From: Geobacteraceae bacterium
GTDB taxonomy: Bacteria; Desulfobacterota; Desulfuromonadia; Geobacterales; Geobacteraceae
Direction of reading: 5' to 3'
DNA length: 64,000 nucleotides
NCBI GenBank assembly: GCA_024281055.1
Contig: JAMXLF010000087.1
Span: forward strand, 1 to 64,000
Below the pieces are notes generated by a model, which was given only the letters and a program-made list of their open reading frames with translations, was not told where the DNA came from and made no database searches. Shown here one piece after another: positions 16,324 to 24,386 of this stretch. The translations under genes and the position numbers were made by a program. Each line of letters starts with the position of its first letter. Positions within the stretch are counted from its first letter, which is position 1.

Positions 16324-17171
16324 AGGGGGTTCCGTCCCCGGCAGCAGATGACGGGGGTGTAGGTGAACCTTCGGGGGGAAGCGAAAAAGGCGCTGAATTC
16401 CTCGTGGAACTCATCGTACCCGCCGCTGTACTCGGTAAACGCGTCGCTGGCCTTTCGCGCCGCGACCTCCACCTTCTTCAGCCAGTTGAAGGCGTCTTTT
16501 TCGTGCAATTCCCCGAAAATCAGGTGGTGGGGCGAGATATCCACGTCGATGTCGCCGTAGCCCAGGTCATAGAGATACGAGTAGAGTTTTCTCCCCGCGT
16601 AGGGGTCGAAGTCGCTGTCCCGTTCCAGGGCGGCCGTTACCGCGTGGATGGCCCTTTCCAGGCGCGGCGAAAGGCCGAAGTGAGTCAGGCTGTTATAGTC
16701 CAGGTCGATCAGGCAGAGGATGCCGCCGGGCTTGAGGAGCCTGGCGAGGTTGCGGACGACGTCGAAGCTGTTCGAGCGGTGGTATTCGAGGACAAAGCGG
16801 ACCCAGACGAAATCGAAGGCCCCGAGGTCGTCCAGGGGCTCGCAGATGTCACGGCAGGTGAACTCAATGCCGGCATCGGTGTAATGCCCCCTTGCATAGT
16901 CGATCCTCTCCGCGGAAACATCCACACCCACCACAGTGCCGCCCGGCTGCGTCAGGGCGTGCAGGCACGATGTCGTCTTGCCGGTCCCGCAGCCTATATC
17001 CGCAACCCGCATGCCCGGCCCGATGCCGGCCCACAACGCCTGCCGCCGGATGCTGCCGCAGTCGGTCTTCATTTCCAGCCGCAGAACTTCGTCGTCATGT
17101 TCCATCAGGTAAGAGCTGCGCTGCTGCATGGGAATCCTTCGGCCCCCTTCGCCGCAACCGACGGATGTCAT
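16320..17171 (-). CDS. SAM-dependent methyltransferase at the end of the arn cluster
   Basis: A 283-residue class I methyltransferase. Motif I is VADIGCGTGKTT (about 55-66), followed by VVGVDVSAERI and the post-motif LLKPGGILCLIDLDYN. The start at 17171 (MTSVGC) comes 4 nt after the arnD stop with AGGGAT upstream; an internal ATG at MQQRSS is an alternative. The tight linkage puts it in the Ara4N operon, but no methylation step is known in that pathway. It may modify a lipid A sugar, the Ara4N unit or an unrelated substrate. No close family name can be given from sequence alone. Confidence 0.8.
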   Translation of the reverse strand: MTSVGCGEGGRRIPMQQRSSYLMEHDDEVLRLEMKTDCGSIRRQALWAGIGPGMRVADIGCGTGKTTSCLHALTQPGGTVVGVDVSAERIDYARGHYTDAGIEFTCRDICEPLDDLGAFDFVWVRFVLEYHRSNSFDVVRNLARLLKPGGILCLIDLDYNSLTHFGLSPRLERAIHAVTAALERDSDFDPYAGRKLYSYLYDLGYGDIDVDISPHHLIFGELHEKDAFNWLKKVEVAARKASDAFTEYSGGYDEFHEEFSAFFASPRRFTYTPVICCRGRNPL

Positions 17172-17175
17172 ACGT

Positions 17176-18069
17176 TTATCCCTGCGTCGCCACCCGCCCA
17201 GCCCGGCCCGGAATTTCTCCCATGGCAAGGGGGGCGTCGGGGGCATGCCGGCCGAACTCTTCAGCGGCCTGGGCCAGGGTGACGAAACGGGCACTCCTGG
17301 CCCTGAGCCGTTCGAGGAGATCGGCGAACTGGGGGGCGAGAGCCATCCCTTCCAACTCGGCGTGGATGGTATGAACGTTCAGCCCCGGGCGGATAAGGGA
17401 CAGGTAGTGGTCATTGATGGTGTCGGCGGTGATGCCGTTTTCGCCGAGGAGTTCGTCCATGGTGGGAAGCGTGGTGGGGACCTGGAGGGTCCGGAAGGCG
17501 CGGCCGTCGAAGACCGGGAAGAAAGGGGCACTTCCGCGGCTGTCGCTGCAGTACGAAAGGCCCATGGCATCCTGGATCTCGAGGGAATCGGCGCTGACCG
17601 TCCATCCGGGCGCCGCGGTGGTCCTTGTCCGCCGGCCGAATATCTCCTCGAACAGGGCACTGGCCCGTCCCAGCTCCATGAGGGTGACCGGTTTCGGCAT
17701 CCAGGGGAGATAGTCGTGCCATTTCACGTGGTCCCAGCAGTGGATGCCGACCTCGTGTCCCATCTCCTCGGTCTTGCGCAGGACGCCGGGAAACGACTCG
17801 GCGATCATCGGCGGGGGAAGGAGGGTGCCGTAGAGGAGGGTCCTGATGCCGTACATGGAGGGGGCCTTGGTGCGCAGCATCTTCCGGAGGAACCCCTTGC
17901 GGGTGAAGATGCGGCGGATCGCCTTCCCCGAGTTGTCGGGACCCATGGAGAAGTAGAAGGTGGCCTTTATCCCGGCCCGCTCCAGGGTATCCAGGAGGTG
18001 GGGGACACCGTCACGGGTGCCGACGTAGGTATCGACGTCGACTTTGAGGGCAATGGTTGGTTGGGTCAT
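17176..18069 (-). CDS. arnD: ArnD, undecaprenyl-phosphate-Ara4FN deformylase
   Basis: A 297-residue NodB-fold deacetylase that matches ArnD, which removes the formyl group from undecaprenyl-phosphate-4-formamido-arabinose at the inner membrane. Visible signatures are VDVDTYVGTRDGVPHLL with the metal-binding aspartates, then GHEVGIHCWDHVKWH with the metal histidines and TAAPGWTVS. Its position after the formyltransferase and decarboxylase genes fits. The ATG at 18069 is preceded directly by GTTGAAC heptads and shows no ribosome site, so translation may be weak, may depend on structure in the heptad array, or may be coupled from upstream. Confidence 0.93.
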   Translation of the reverse strand: MTQPTIALKVDVDTYVGTRDGVPHLLDTLERAGIKATFYFSMGPDNSGKAIRRIFTRKGFLRKMLRTKAPSMYGIRTLLYGTLLPPPMIAESFPGVLRKTEEMGHEVGIHCWDHVKWHDYLPWMPKPVTLMELGRASALFEEIFGRRTRTTAAPGWTVSADSLEIQDAMGLSYCSDSRGSAPFFPVFDGRAFRTLQVPTTLPTMDELLGENGITADTINDHYLSLIRPGLNVHTIHAELEGMALAPQFADLLERLRARSARFVTLAQAAEEFGRHAPDAPLAMGEIPGRAGRVATQG

Positions 18070-18072
18070 AAA

Positions 18073-18145
18073 GGTTCAACGTTCAACGTTCAACGTTCAA
18101 TGTTGAAGTATCAAACCCCGAACATTGAACCTTGAACATTGAACG
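18073..18145. repeat. Inverted heptad array between the decarboxylase gene and arnD
   Basis: Four units of the 7-mer GTTCAAC/GTTCAAT run in one direction, and the complementary GAACATT/GAACCTT units follow in inverted order after about 15 nt of spacer. The two halves can pair into a long AT-rich hairpin. The array ends 3 nt before the arnD start codon. Confidence 0.85.
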
Positions 18146-18150
18146 GTTTG

Positions 18151-19191
18151 TTATAAGAGGTGTTCGATCTTTTCTTTTTCCTCGACCAGATAGAAATCGA
18201 GCGTCTTCCGCAGCGCCTCGTCGATGCCGGTGGTGGGAGTCCAGCCGAGCCGCTCCCGGGCGTTCTTCACCGAGGGGACGCGGGTCAGCATGTCCTGGTA
18301 TCCCTTGCCGTAGAAGGTGTCCGAGGTGGTCTCGACGATCCGGCACTTCTCGGCCTTTTCCCGGTAGGCGGGATATTCCTTGACGAGGGCGACGAGCTTC
18401 TCGGCCAGCTCTTTTACCGACAGGTCGTTCCCCGGGTTGCCGATGTTGAAGATACCCCGGTCGGCCTTGCCGTCCCTGTTTTCGATGATCCGCATGAGGC
18501 AGTCGATGCCGTCCTCGATGAAGGTGAAGGAGCGGCGCTGCTGGCCGCCGTCCACCAGCTGGATCGGCTCGCCGGCGAGGATGTCGTAGAGGAACTGGGT
18601 GAGGACCCGGGAGCTTCCCTCCTTGGCGGTGGAGATGGAGTCGAGCTTGGGGCCGATCCAGTTGAAGGGGCGGAACAGGGTGTAGCGGAGACCCTCGTGT
18701 TCGCCGTAGGCATAGATGACCCGGTCGAGCATCTGCTTGGCGCAGGAGTAGATCCAGCGCTCCTTGTTGATGGGGCCCAGCATGAGCGGCGAGCTCTCCT
18801 CGTCGAACTCCCGGTCGGGGCTCATGCCATAGACCTCGGAGGTTGACGGGAAGATGACCCGTTTCCTGTGCTTCACGCACTGGCGGATGATCTTCAGGTT
18901 CTCCTCGAAATCGAGCTCGAAGACCCGCAGCGGGTCCTTCACGTAGGTGACGGGGGTGGCGATGGCAACCAGCGGCAGCACCACATCGCACTTCTTGATG
19001 TGGTACTCGATCCACTCCTTGTTGATGGTGATGTCCCCCTCCAGGAAATGGAAGCGGGGGTGGCCGATGGAGTGTTCGAGCTTGTTGTCGCTCATGTCGA
19101 GGCCGTAGACCTCCCAGTCGGTGGTGTCGAGGATGCGTTTGGTTAAAGCGTTGCCGATGAAACCATTAACGCCCAGGATCAGTACTTTCAT
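18151..19191 (-). CDS. arnA: UDP-glucuronate oxidative decarboxylase (ArnA C-terminal type)
   Basis: A 346-residue short-chain dehydrogenase equivalent to the C-terminal half of E. coli ArnA, which oxidises UDP-glucuronate and releases CO2 to give UDP-4-keto-pentose. It has the NAD-binding GVNGFIG motif, the active-site STSEVYGM and the YSCAK (YxxxK) catalytic pair, all as in ArnA. The ATG at 19191 has GGAG nearby; the frame upstream is not protein-like. ArnA is a single fused protein in enterobacteria. Here the decarboxylase and formyltransferase are separate genes divided by a 149-bp gap that holds a palindromic repeat. Confidence 0.93.
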   Translation of the reverse strand: MKVLILGVNGFIGNALTKRILDTTDWEVYGLDMSDNKLEHSIGHPRFHFLEGDITINKEWIEYHIKKCDVVLPLVAIATPVTYVKDPLRVFELDFEENLKIIRQCVKHRKRVIFPSTSEVYGMSPDREFDEESSPLMLGPINKERWIYSCAKQMLDRVIYAYGEHEGLRYTLFRPFNWIGPKLDSISTAKEGSSRVLTQFLYDILAGEPIQLVDGGQQRRSFTFIEDGIDCLMRIIENRDGKADRGIFNIGNPGNDLSVKELAEKLVALVKEYPAYREKAEKCRIVETTSDTFYGKGYQDMLTRVPSVKNARERLGWTPTTGIDEALRKTLDFYLVEEKEKIEHLL

Positions 19192-19210
19192 TGCTCCGTT
19201 CTCCTTGGTA

Positions 19211-19330
19211 CGGCTCCGATAAACGGCCGTCTGCGGCGTTGCGTTGCGGGCCGTGAGGCTCAACGTAGCGCTGCTACGCCTCGCCTCCCGGTCCTCACGC
19301 GCCTTGCATACGACTCCTTTCTCGAAGCCG
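19211..19330. repeat. Long palindrome with GTAGCGCTGCTAC core (type D)
   Basis: An imperfect inverted repeat of about 120 bp centred on the core CGTAGCGCTGCTACGCC at about 19264-19280. Outer arms CGGCTCCGA and TCGAAGCCG pair at the ends, and GCGTTGC...GGGCCGTGAGG pairs with CCTCAC...GCAT segments in between. It fills the gap between the two ArnA-type genes. Confidence 0.75.
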
Positions 19331-19340
19331 GTTGGTTTTT

Positions 19341-20264
19341 TTATGAATTTTGAAACTTCGCTTCGTTAAGCCTCATGTTGGCAGCAAAAGTATTTATCGA
19401 CTTTTCTTCTTCACCCTCAATTTGCAACGATCTTATCTCCAGGAGTCCCTCACCGGTGCCGACCAGGAGCGGCTCCGTGGAGACGATGCTGCCCGGCTCG
19501 CCCTTCCCTTCAACCGGCCAGGCTTGCCAGATGACGACCTTCGTGCCGTTCAGATACGTGAAGGCCCCGGGGTAGGGGTGGGTGACGCCGCGAATCAGGT
19601 TGTAAATCGTTACGGCCGGCTTGCTCCAGTCGATGAGGCCGTCGGTCGGCTTTCTGCCGCCGAAGTAGCTCCCCGCTTTCAGGTCCATGGGGATGCGTGC
19701 AGCGGTGCCTGCCGCCAGCCGCGGCCAGGCGCGGGCAATGACCTGCACCGCCGCCTCGGTCACCTTGGTGAAGATGTCGAAGGCGGTGTCGGTGAAGAGG
19801 ACCGGAACCTTCTCCTGGTCGACGATGTCGCCGGCGTCTGGCTTCTCCACCATGTAGTGGAGGGTGGCGCCGGTTTCGGTCTCGCCGTTGATGACAACCC
19901 AGTTGACCGGCACCCGCCCCCGGTATTTGGGGAGATACGAGCCGTGGAGGTTGAAGGCGCCGCGCCGCGGGATGTCCAGCACCACCGGCTTGATCATGTT
20001 GCGGTAGTAGAAGGAGAAGATGAAGTCGGGGGCGATGGTCCGCACCAGATCGACGTTTTCCGGGTCGTTGATGTCGCCCGTGCGCCAGGGAATGCTCTCC
20101 CGCTCGGCCAGGGCGCGCACCGACTCGAACCAGATCTGCTCGCCGGGAGAGTCCTCGTGGGTGAAGATCAGGGCGATCTCCGCCCCCTGGCGCAGCAACT
20201 CCTCGATGCAGCGGTAGCCGACGTTGTGATAGGCGCAGACGACGATTTTTTGATTTGTGGACAA
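19341..20264 (-). CDS. UDP-Ara4N formyltransferase (ArnA N-terminal type)
   Basis: A 307-residue 10-formyltetrahydrofolate-dependent formyltransferase equivalent to the N-terminal half of ArnA. The catalytic asparagine and histidine are in NLHGSYLPKYRGR, and the aspartate is in KPDAGDIV; VNWVVINGETETGATLHYM also matches ArnA. It formylates UDP-Ara4N before transfer to undecaprenyl phosphate. The start is TTG at 20264, 9 nt after AGAGGAA. The open frame runs far upstream on the antisense of arnC, which is not coding. It lies between arnC and the decarboxylase gene, with repeats on both sides. Confidence 0.92.
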   Translation of the reverse strand: MSTNQKIVVCAYHNVGYRCIEELLRQGAEIALIFTHEDSPGEQIWFESVRALAERESIPWRTGDINDPENVDLVRTIAPDFIFSFYYRNMIKPVVLDIPRRGAFNLHGSYLPKYRGRVPVNWVVINGETETGATLHYMVEKPDAGDIVDQEKVPVLFTDTAFDIFTKVTEAAVQVIARAWPRLAAGTAARIPMDLKAGSYFGGRKPTDGLIDWSKPAVTIYNLIRGVTHPYPGAFTYLNGTKVVIWQAWPVEGKGEPGSIVSTEPLLVGTGEGLLEIRSLQIEGEEEKSINTFAANMRLNEAKFQNS

Positions 20265-20287
20265 GGGTATTAATTCCTCTGGTCGAA

Positions 20288-20348
20288 CGTAGGGGCAACC
20301 CCATGTGGTTGCCCAAAACCAGGGCGGCCACACGGGGCCGCCCCTACA
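20288..20348 (-). repeat. Paired TGTAGGGG hairpin element, copy 1
   Basis: On the minus strand the element begins TGTAGGGGC and ends GCCCCTACG, and holds two stems, GGGCGGCC/GGCCGCCC and GGGCAACC/GGTTGCCC. It matches the element at 32706-32762 apart from a spacer of several bases. It lies between arnC and the formyltransferase gene, in the same orientation relative to transcription as the other copy. Confidence 0.8.
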
Positions 20349-20359
20349 TTGAAAAACAA

Positions 20360-21298
20360 TTATTCCTCGAAGCCATGGACGTTTCTCACCACATACCGCG
20401 GCCGCCGCCGCACCTCCTGATAGATCCTCCCCACGTACTCCCCGACGATGCCGATGCCGAAGATGGTGATGCCGATGAAGAAGAAAAGGATGGCGAAGAG
20501 GGTGAAGACCCCTTCCACCTCGGCGCCGACGATGAAACGGCGCACCAGGAGAAAAACGGCAAAGGCGACGGCAAAGAGGGAGGTGAGGATGCCGAGGAGT
20601 GCGAAGATCTGGAGCGGCACCACCGAAAAACCGGTCATCAGGTCGAAGTTGAGACGAACGAGCTTGTAGAGCGAGTACTTGCTCTCTCCCTCGGCCCGCT
20701 CGGCGTGGGCTACCGGCACCTCCGAGGGGGTGGAGGAGAAGGTCTGGGCCAGGGCCGGGATGAAGGTGGTCGTTTCCTGGCAGCGGTTGATGTTGTCGAC
20801 CACGTTGCGGTGGTAGGCGCGCAGCATGCAGCCGTAGTCGCTCATCCGCATGCCGGTTATCTTGCGGGTGACGACATTCACCATGAGCGAAGCGGTCTTG
20901 CGGAAGAAGGTGTCCTGCCGCTTCTGGCGGATGCTCCCCACCACGTCGTGTCCCTTCTCCATCTCCGCCACGAGCTTGGGGATCTCTTCCGGCGGGTTCT
21001 GCAGGTCGGCATCGATAGTGACGACGATCTCGCCGGAGCTCTTCTCGAAGGCGGCGAGGATCGCCATGTGCTGGCCGAAGTTGCCGTTGAACTCGATGAC
21101 CTTCACCTCCGGATACTGTGCGGCAAGTTCCTTGAGGATCGCGAGAGAGCGGTCGCGGGAGCCGTCGTCGGTGAAGATGATCTCGAAGGGCCGGCCGATC
21201 TTCTGCATGACCGGGTAGAGGCGCTCGAAGAGGGGGCGGAGGTTGCCTTCCTCGTTGTAGACCGGAACGACAATGGTGATGTAGGGCTTGTCCTGCAT
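20360..21298 (-). CDS. arnC: ArnC, undecaprenyl-phosphate Ara4FN transferase
   Basis: A 312-residue GT2 glycosyltransferase matching ArnC, which moves 4-formamido-arabinose from UDP to undecaprenyl phosphate at the inner membrane. Visible elements: the GT2 start ITIVVPVYNEEGNL, the DDGS motif, IDADLQNPPEEIPKL (DxD), the MSDYGCMLRAY segment and two C-terminal membrane helices (about 235-260 and 268-295). The start at 21298 has AAGGA at a long spacing of about 13 nt. The gene follows arnB after a palindromic repeat. Confidence 0.93.
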   Translation of the reverse strand: MQDKPYITIVVPVYNEEGNLRPLFERLYPVMQKIGRPFEIIFTDDGSRDRSLAILKELAAQYPEVKVIEFNGNFGQHMAILAAFEKSSGEIVVTIDADLQNPPEEIPKLVAEMEKGHDVVGSIRQKRQDTFFRKTASLMVNVVTRKITGMRMSDYGCMLRAYHRNVVDNINRCQETTTFIPALAQTFSSTPSEVPVAHAERAEGESKYSLYKLVRLNFDLMTGFSVVPLQIFALLGILTSLFAVAFAVFLLVRRFIVGAEVEGVFTLFAILFFFIGITIFGIGIVGEYVGRIYQEVRRRPRYVVRNVHGFEE

Positions 21299-21315
21299 GG
21301 ATTTGATTATTCCTT

Positions 21316-21440
21316 AGGGGCGGGTGCGGTCTTCCGACCATCTCGCCGCCGTGTCCTCAAAGCCCCGCTTCGACGTAGCGCTGCTACGCCTCAGCGAAGC
21401 TTCTGCGGGCCAGCGACGATCTGGCCGAAATCTCGCGCCC
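21316..21440. repeat. Long palindrome with GTAGCGCTGCTAC core (type A, copy 1)
   Basis: The 125-bp element starts GGGG...TGCGGTCTTCCGACCATCTCG, has the core CGTAGCGCTGCTACGCC in the middle, and ends GATCTGGCCGAAATCTCGCG then CCC. Arms GGGTGCG and CGCGCCC pair. It is similar along its length to 37365-37485 and 40104-40226. It fills the gap between arnB and arnC. Confidence 0.85.
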
Positions 21441-21453
21441 GGTTGGCCAAATA

Positions 21454-22617
21454 TTATTTTCGATTTCTCGCAATCACCGCTTTCACCGCCTCCACCACGT
21501 CCCGCGCGTCGTCCATGGTCATTTTCGGGAAGAGGGGAAGCGACAGGATCCGGTCCGAGGCGTAGTCGGCGTTGGGAAGCTCACCTGCCGGCACGGGGAG
21601 GTTTTCCCGGTACCAGGCGTGATGGTGGATCGCCTTGTAGTGGAGACCGGTGCCGATGTTCTCTTTCTTCAATTCCGCCATGAACCCGTCCCGGTCGAGG
21701 GTGAGCCGCTCGATCCGGACCAGGGGGGTGTAGAGGTGCCAGGCATGGCGCTGCTCATAGGGGGCCAGAGCCGGGACGGCGATCTCCGCCACATCGGCGA
21801 AGGCCGCGTTGTAAAACTCCGCGATCTCCGTGCGCCGGTCGATGAAGGCGTCCAGCTTCGGCAACTGGTGGAGGCCGATGGCCGCCTGGATGTCCATCAT
21901 GTTGTATTTGTAGCCGGGGAGCATGATGTCGTAGTTGGGTGTACCGCTGGCGGCGAAGCGTTTCCACGCCTCGCGGCTCATGCCGTGGAACTTGAGCAGC
22001 GACACCTCCTCGGCGAAGGCCTCGTCGGGAGAACAGACCATCCCCCCCTCGCCGGTGGTGATGTTTTTGTTGGGGTGGAAGGAAAAGATGGAGATAGTGT
22101 CGAAGGAGCCGATCCGGCGTCCCTTGTATTCGGTCCCGGCGGCGTGGGCCGCGTCCTCGATCACGGTGAGGCCAAACTCCTTTGCCAGGGCGAAAATGGG
22201 GTCCATGTCGCACGACTGGCCGGCGAAGTGGACCGGAATGACCGCCCGGGTCCGGTCGGTGACCTTCTCGCGGATCTTTGCGGGATCGATGTTGAGGGTG
22301 CCGGGCTCGATGTCCGCCAGGACCGGCTTTGCCCCGCAGAGGACGATCATGCTCACGGTGGACGCGAAGGTCATGGGCGTGGTGATAATCTCGTCACCCT
22401 CCTTGATGCCGAGGGCGAGGAGCGTCAGGTGGAGGCCGGCGGTGGCCGAACTGAGCGGCACGGCGAAGGGCGCCCCGACATAGGCCTTGAACGCCTCCTC
22501 GAAGCGCTTCACCTTGGGGCCGGTCGTGATCCACCCTGATTTCAGGGAATCGACCACCTCGTTTATCTCGTCGTCACCGATGGTAGGAGTCGAAAAGGGG
22601 AGAAATTCTGTGCGCAC
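21454..22617 (-). CDS. arnB: ArnB, UDP-4-keto-pentose aminotransferase
   Basis: A 387-residue PLP-dependent DegT/DnrJ/EryC1 aminotransferase matching ArnB, which converts UDP-4-keto-pentose to UDP-Ara4N with glutamate. The Schiff-base lysine lies in HPNKNITTGEGG, and the substrate-binding segments SATAGLHLTLLALGI and EDAAHAAGTEYKG are typical. I chose the GTG at 22617 because GGAGG stands 4-5 nt upstream; the frame continues further into non-conserved sequence. It follows arnT after 71 bp in the same operon. Confidence 0.93.
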   Translation of the reverse strand: MRTEFLPFSTPTIGDDEINEVVDSLKSGWITTGPKVKRFEEAFKAYVGAPFAVPLSSATAGLHLTLLALGIKEGDEIITTPMTFASTVSMIVLCGAKPVLADIEPGTLNIDPAKIREKVTDRTRAVIPVHFAGQSCDMDPIFALAKEFGLTVIEDAAHAAGTEYKGRRIGSFDTISIFSFHPNKNITTGEGGMVCSPDEAFAEEVSLLKFHGMSREAWKRFAASGTPNYDIMLPGYKYNMMDIQAAIGLHQLPKLDAFIDRRTEIAEFYNAAFADVAEIAVPALAPYEQRHAWHLYTPLVRIERLTLDRDGFMAELKKENIGTGLHYKAIHHHAWYRENLPVPAGELPNADYASDRILSLPLFPKMTMDDARDVVEAVKAVIARNRK

Positions 22618-22688
22618 GGAACCTCCGGGAAGGTGGAATAACCCTCTATATATGGCACAAAACCCGGACGGCTGCAAACAATTTTCGG

Positions 22689-24350
22689 TTACTTATTGGT
22701 GACGAGGAACTTTTCATTCTCCTGACCGACGATGCGCACGGAGTCCAGCCCAAATGCCCGCAACAATTCCAGTTCCGCTTTGTGGATGACCATGAATATC
22801 CGCACCGGCGAGTGCCAGAGGGCGTTGAACCGGGCGGGTTCGATAAACCACGCCTCGTTGTCTCCCTGGTGGCTGCCGAACTCCAGTTCTCCCCGTCCCC
22901 CGATGAGAACCGTCCGCCTTCCCGTGTAGAAGGCGAGTCCCTGCTCATAATCGCCGAAACTGGCAATGAGGTCATCCGGTCCGGCTTTTTCCCGGGCGAG
23001 CAACGCCAGCTCCCTGCAGTTTCTCGGCTCGGTCACCCGGGCAAGGATGGTCGTCGTGGCAACGAGTCCCAGAAGGTAGAAGGAGAGGCAGAGGGTCAGG
23101 AAAAGGGCAGCTGTCTTGCCCACGCGGGTGAAGACGAAACTCAGCGCTGACGCGCCGAGGAACAGAAGGCCGGGGAGGAGGAGGTCGGTGCCGGTGAGTT
23201 CCTCCCCGCGCATCAGATGGGGATACAGCAAAAGCCCACCCCCCGTCAGGGCAAGACAGACGGCGACGGTGTATGACTGCCAGCGGGGCAAACTTTTTTC
23301 TTCCATGGCCCGGGCAAAGCTTCGGCCCGCGAGTAGCGCCAGGGGAGGAAAAACCGGCAGGATGTACGGAATCAGCTTGGAGTCCGACTTGGAAAAGAAC
23401 AGAAAAATGACTGCCGCCCACAACACCAGGTAGAGCCGCGCATCATGGCCGCTTTCCCGCCGTTCCCGCCAGAAATCGCGGGCGGCAGTGGGAAGGAACA
23501 GCGACCAGGGGAGCATGCAGCCGATCAGAACCGGGACAAAGAACCAGAAGGGCTGGTAGCGGCCGTGTACCTTGGTGAGAAAACGTTCGAAATGCTCATG
23601 GATGAAGAAAAAGCGTGCGAATTCGGGATTGCGCAGGGAGACCAGGATGAACCAGGGGGAGGCGGCCAGAAGAAAGAGGGGGATGCCGGTTGCCAGGCGC
23701 ATTTCCCGGAGTAGCCGCCATCGTTTGGTGAAGAGGAGATAGAGAAAGATGATGGCACCGGGGAGGACGATGCCGATCAGCCCCTTGGCCAGGACCGCCA
23801 TGGCGGAAAAGAGATAGAAGAGGTGATACCAGCTTCCTTTCCGCGTCTCATCGTCCCGCGTCGCCAGGATGAAGGAGCCGAGGCATGCCGTCATGCAGAA
23901 GGTGAGGGTCATGTCGGTGAAATTGATCCTGCTCATCACCAGGTAACCCACGGAGGTACCCAGAATGAGGGCGGCGAACAGTGCACTCCTGCGGTCGAAC
24001 AGCTTGCGCCCCAGGTAATAGGTGAGAAGAACGCCGAGAAACCCCAGGAGTGTGCCGGGAAAGCGGGCCGCGAATTCGTTTTGTCCGAAAACGCTGAACG
24101 AGAGGGCGTTCAGCCAGTAGTGGAGCGGCGGTTTTTCGAAATATTTTACATAATTAAGGTAGGGGGTGATGAAGTCGCCGCGCGCCAGCATCTCGCGCGG
24201 GATCTCCGCGTAGCGGCCTTCATCCGGCTCCAGCAGGGGGAGCCGGCCGAGGGTCTGGAAAAAAGCGATGCCGAAGAGCACAAAGAGAAAGAGGACGTCT
24301 TTGCAGGAACGGCCTTCCTTCCGCGTGAGGAAGTCGAAAATGGTATGCAT
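22689..24350 (-). CDS. arnT: ArnT, lipid A Ara4N transferase
   Basis: A 553-residue GT83 integral membrane protein. ArnT moves Ara4N from undecaprenyl phosphate to lipid A phosphates on the periplasmic face and so lowers the negative charge of the outer membrane. Family marks are LLEPDEGRYAEIPREML (catalytic acidic loop), the YFEKPPLHYWLNALS segment and about a dozen membrane helices followed by a soluble C-terminal domain. The gene starts 36 nt after the U32 peptidase gene stop, with AAGGA in between, so the peptidase gene may be the first gene of the transcript. ArnE/ArnF flippase genes were not seen. Confidence 0.9.
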   Translation of the reverse strand: MHTIFDFLTRKEGRSCKDVLFLFVLFGIAFFQTLGRLPLLEPDEGRYAEIPREMLARGDFITPYLNYVKYFEKPPLHYWLNALSFSVFGQNEFAARFPGTLLGFLGVLLTYYLGRKLFDRRSALFAALILGTSVGYLVMSRINFTDMTLTFCMTACLGSFILATRDDETRKGSWYHLFYLFSAMAVLAKGLIGIVLPGAIIFLYLLFTKRWRLLREMRLATGIPLFLLAASPWFILVSLRNPEFARFFFIHEHFERFLTKVHGRYQPFWFFVPVLIGCMLPWSLFLPTAARDFWRERRESGHDARLYLVLWAAVIFLFFSKSDSKLIPYILPVFPPLALLAGRSFARAMEEKSLPRWQSYTVAVCLALTGGGLLLYPHLMRGEELTGTDLLLPGLLFLGASALSFVFTRVGKTAALFLTLCLSFYLLGLVATTTILARVTEPRNCRELALLAREKAGPDDLIASFGDYEQGLAFYTGRRTVLIGGRGELEFGSHQGDNEAWFIEPARFNALWHSPVRIFMVIHKAELELLRAFGLDSVRIVGQENEKFLVTNK

Positions 24351-24386
24351 GGGGTTCGTTGTATCCTTATGGATGGAATCAATGGG

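Noticed and set aside
18073-18145. Heptad arrays as possible CRISPR
   Set aside because: Units are 7 bp and contiguous, without spacers of CRISPR length; no cas gene is near.
20265-21341. Upstream extension of the formyltransferase frame through arnC
   Set aside because: The region is antisense-frame readthrough of arnC with Arg/His/Pro-rich nonsense; a TTG with a good ribosome site marks the real start at 20264.
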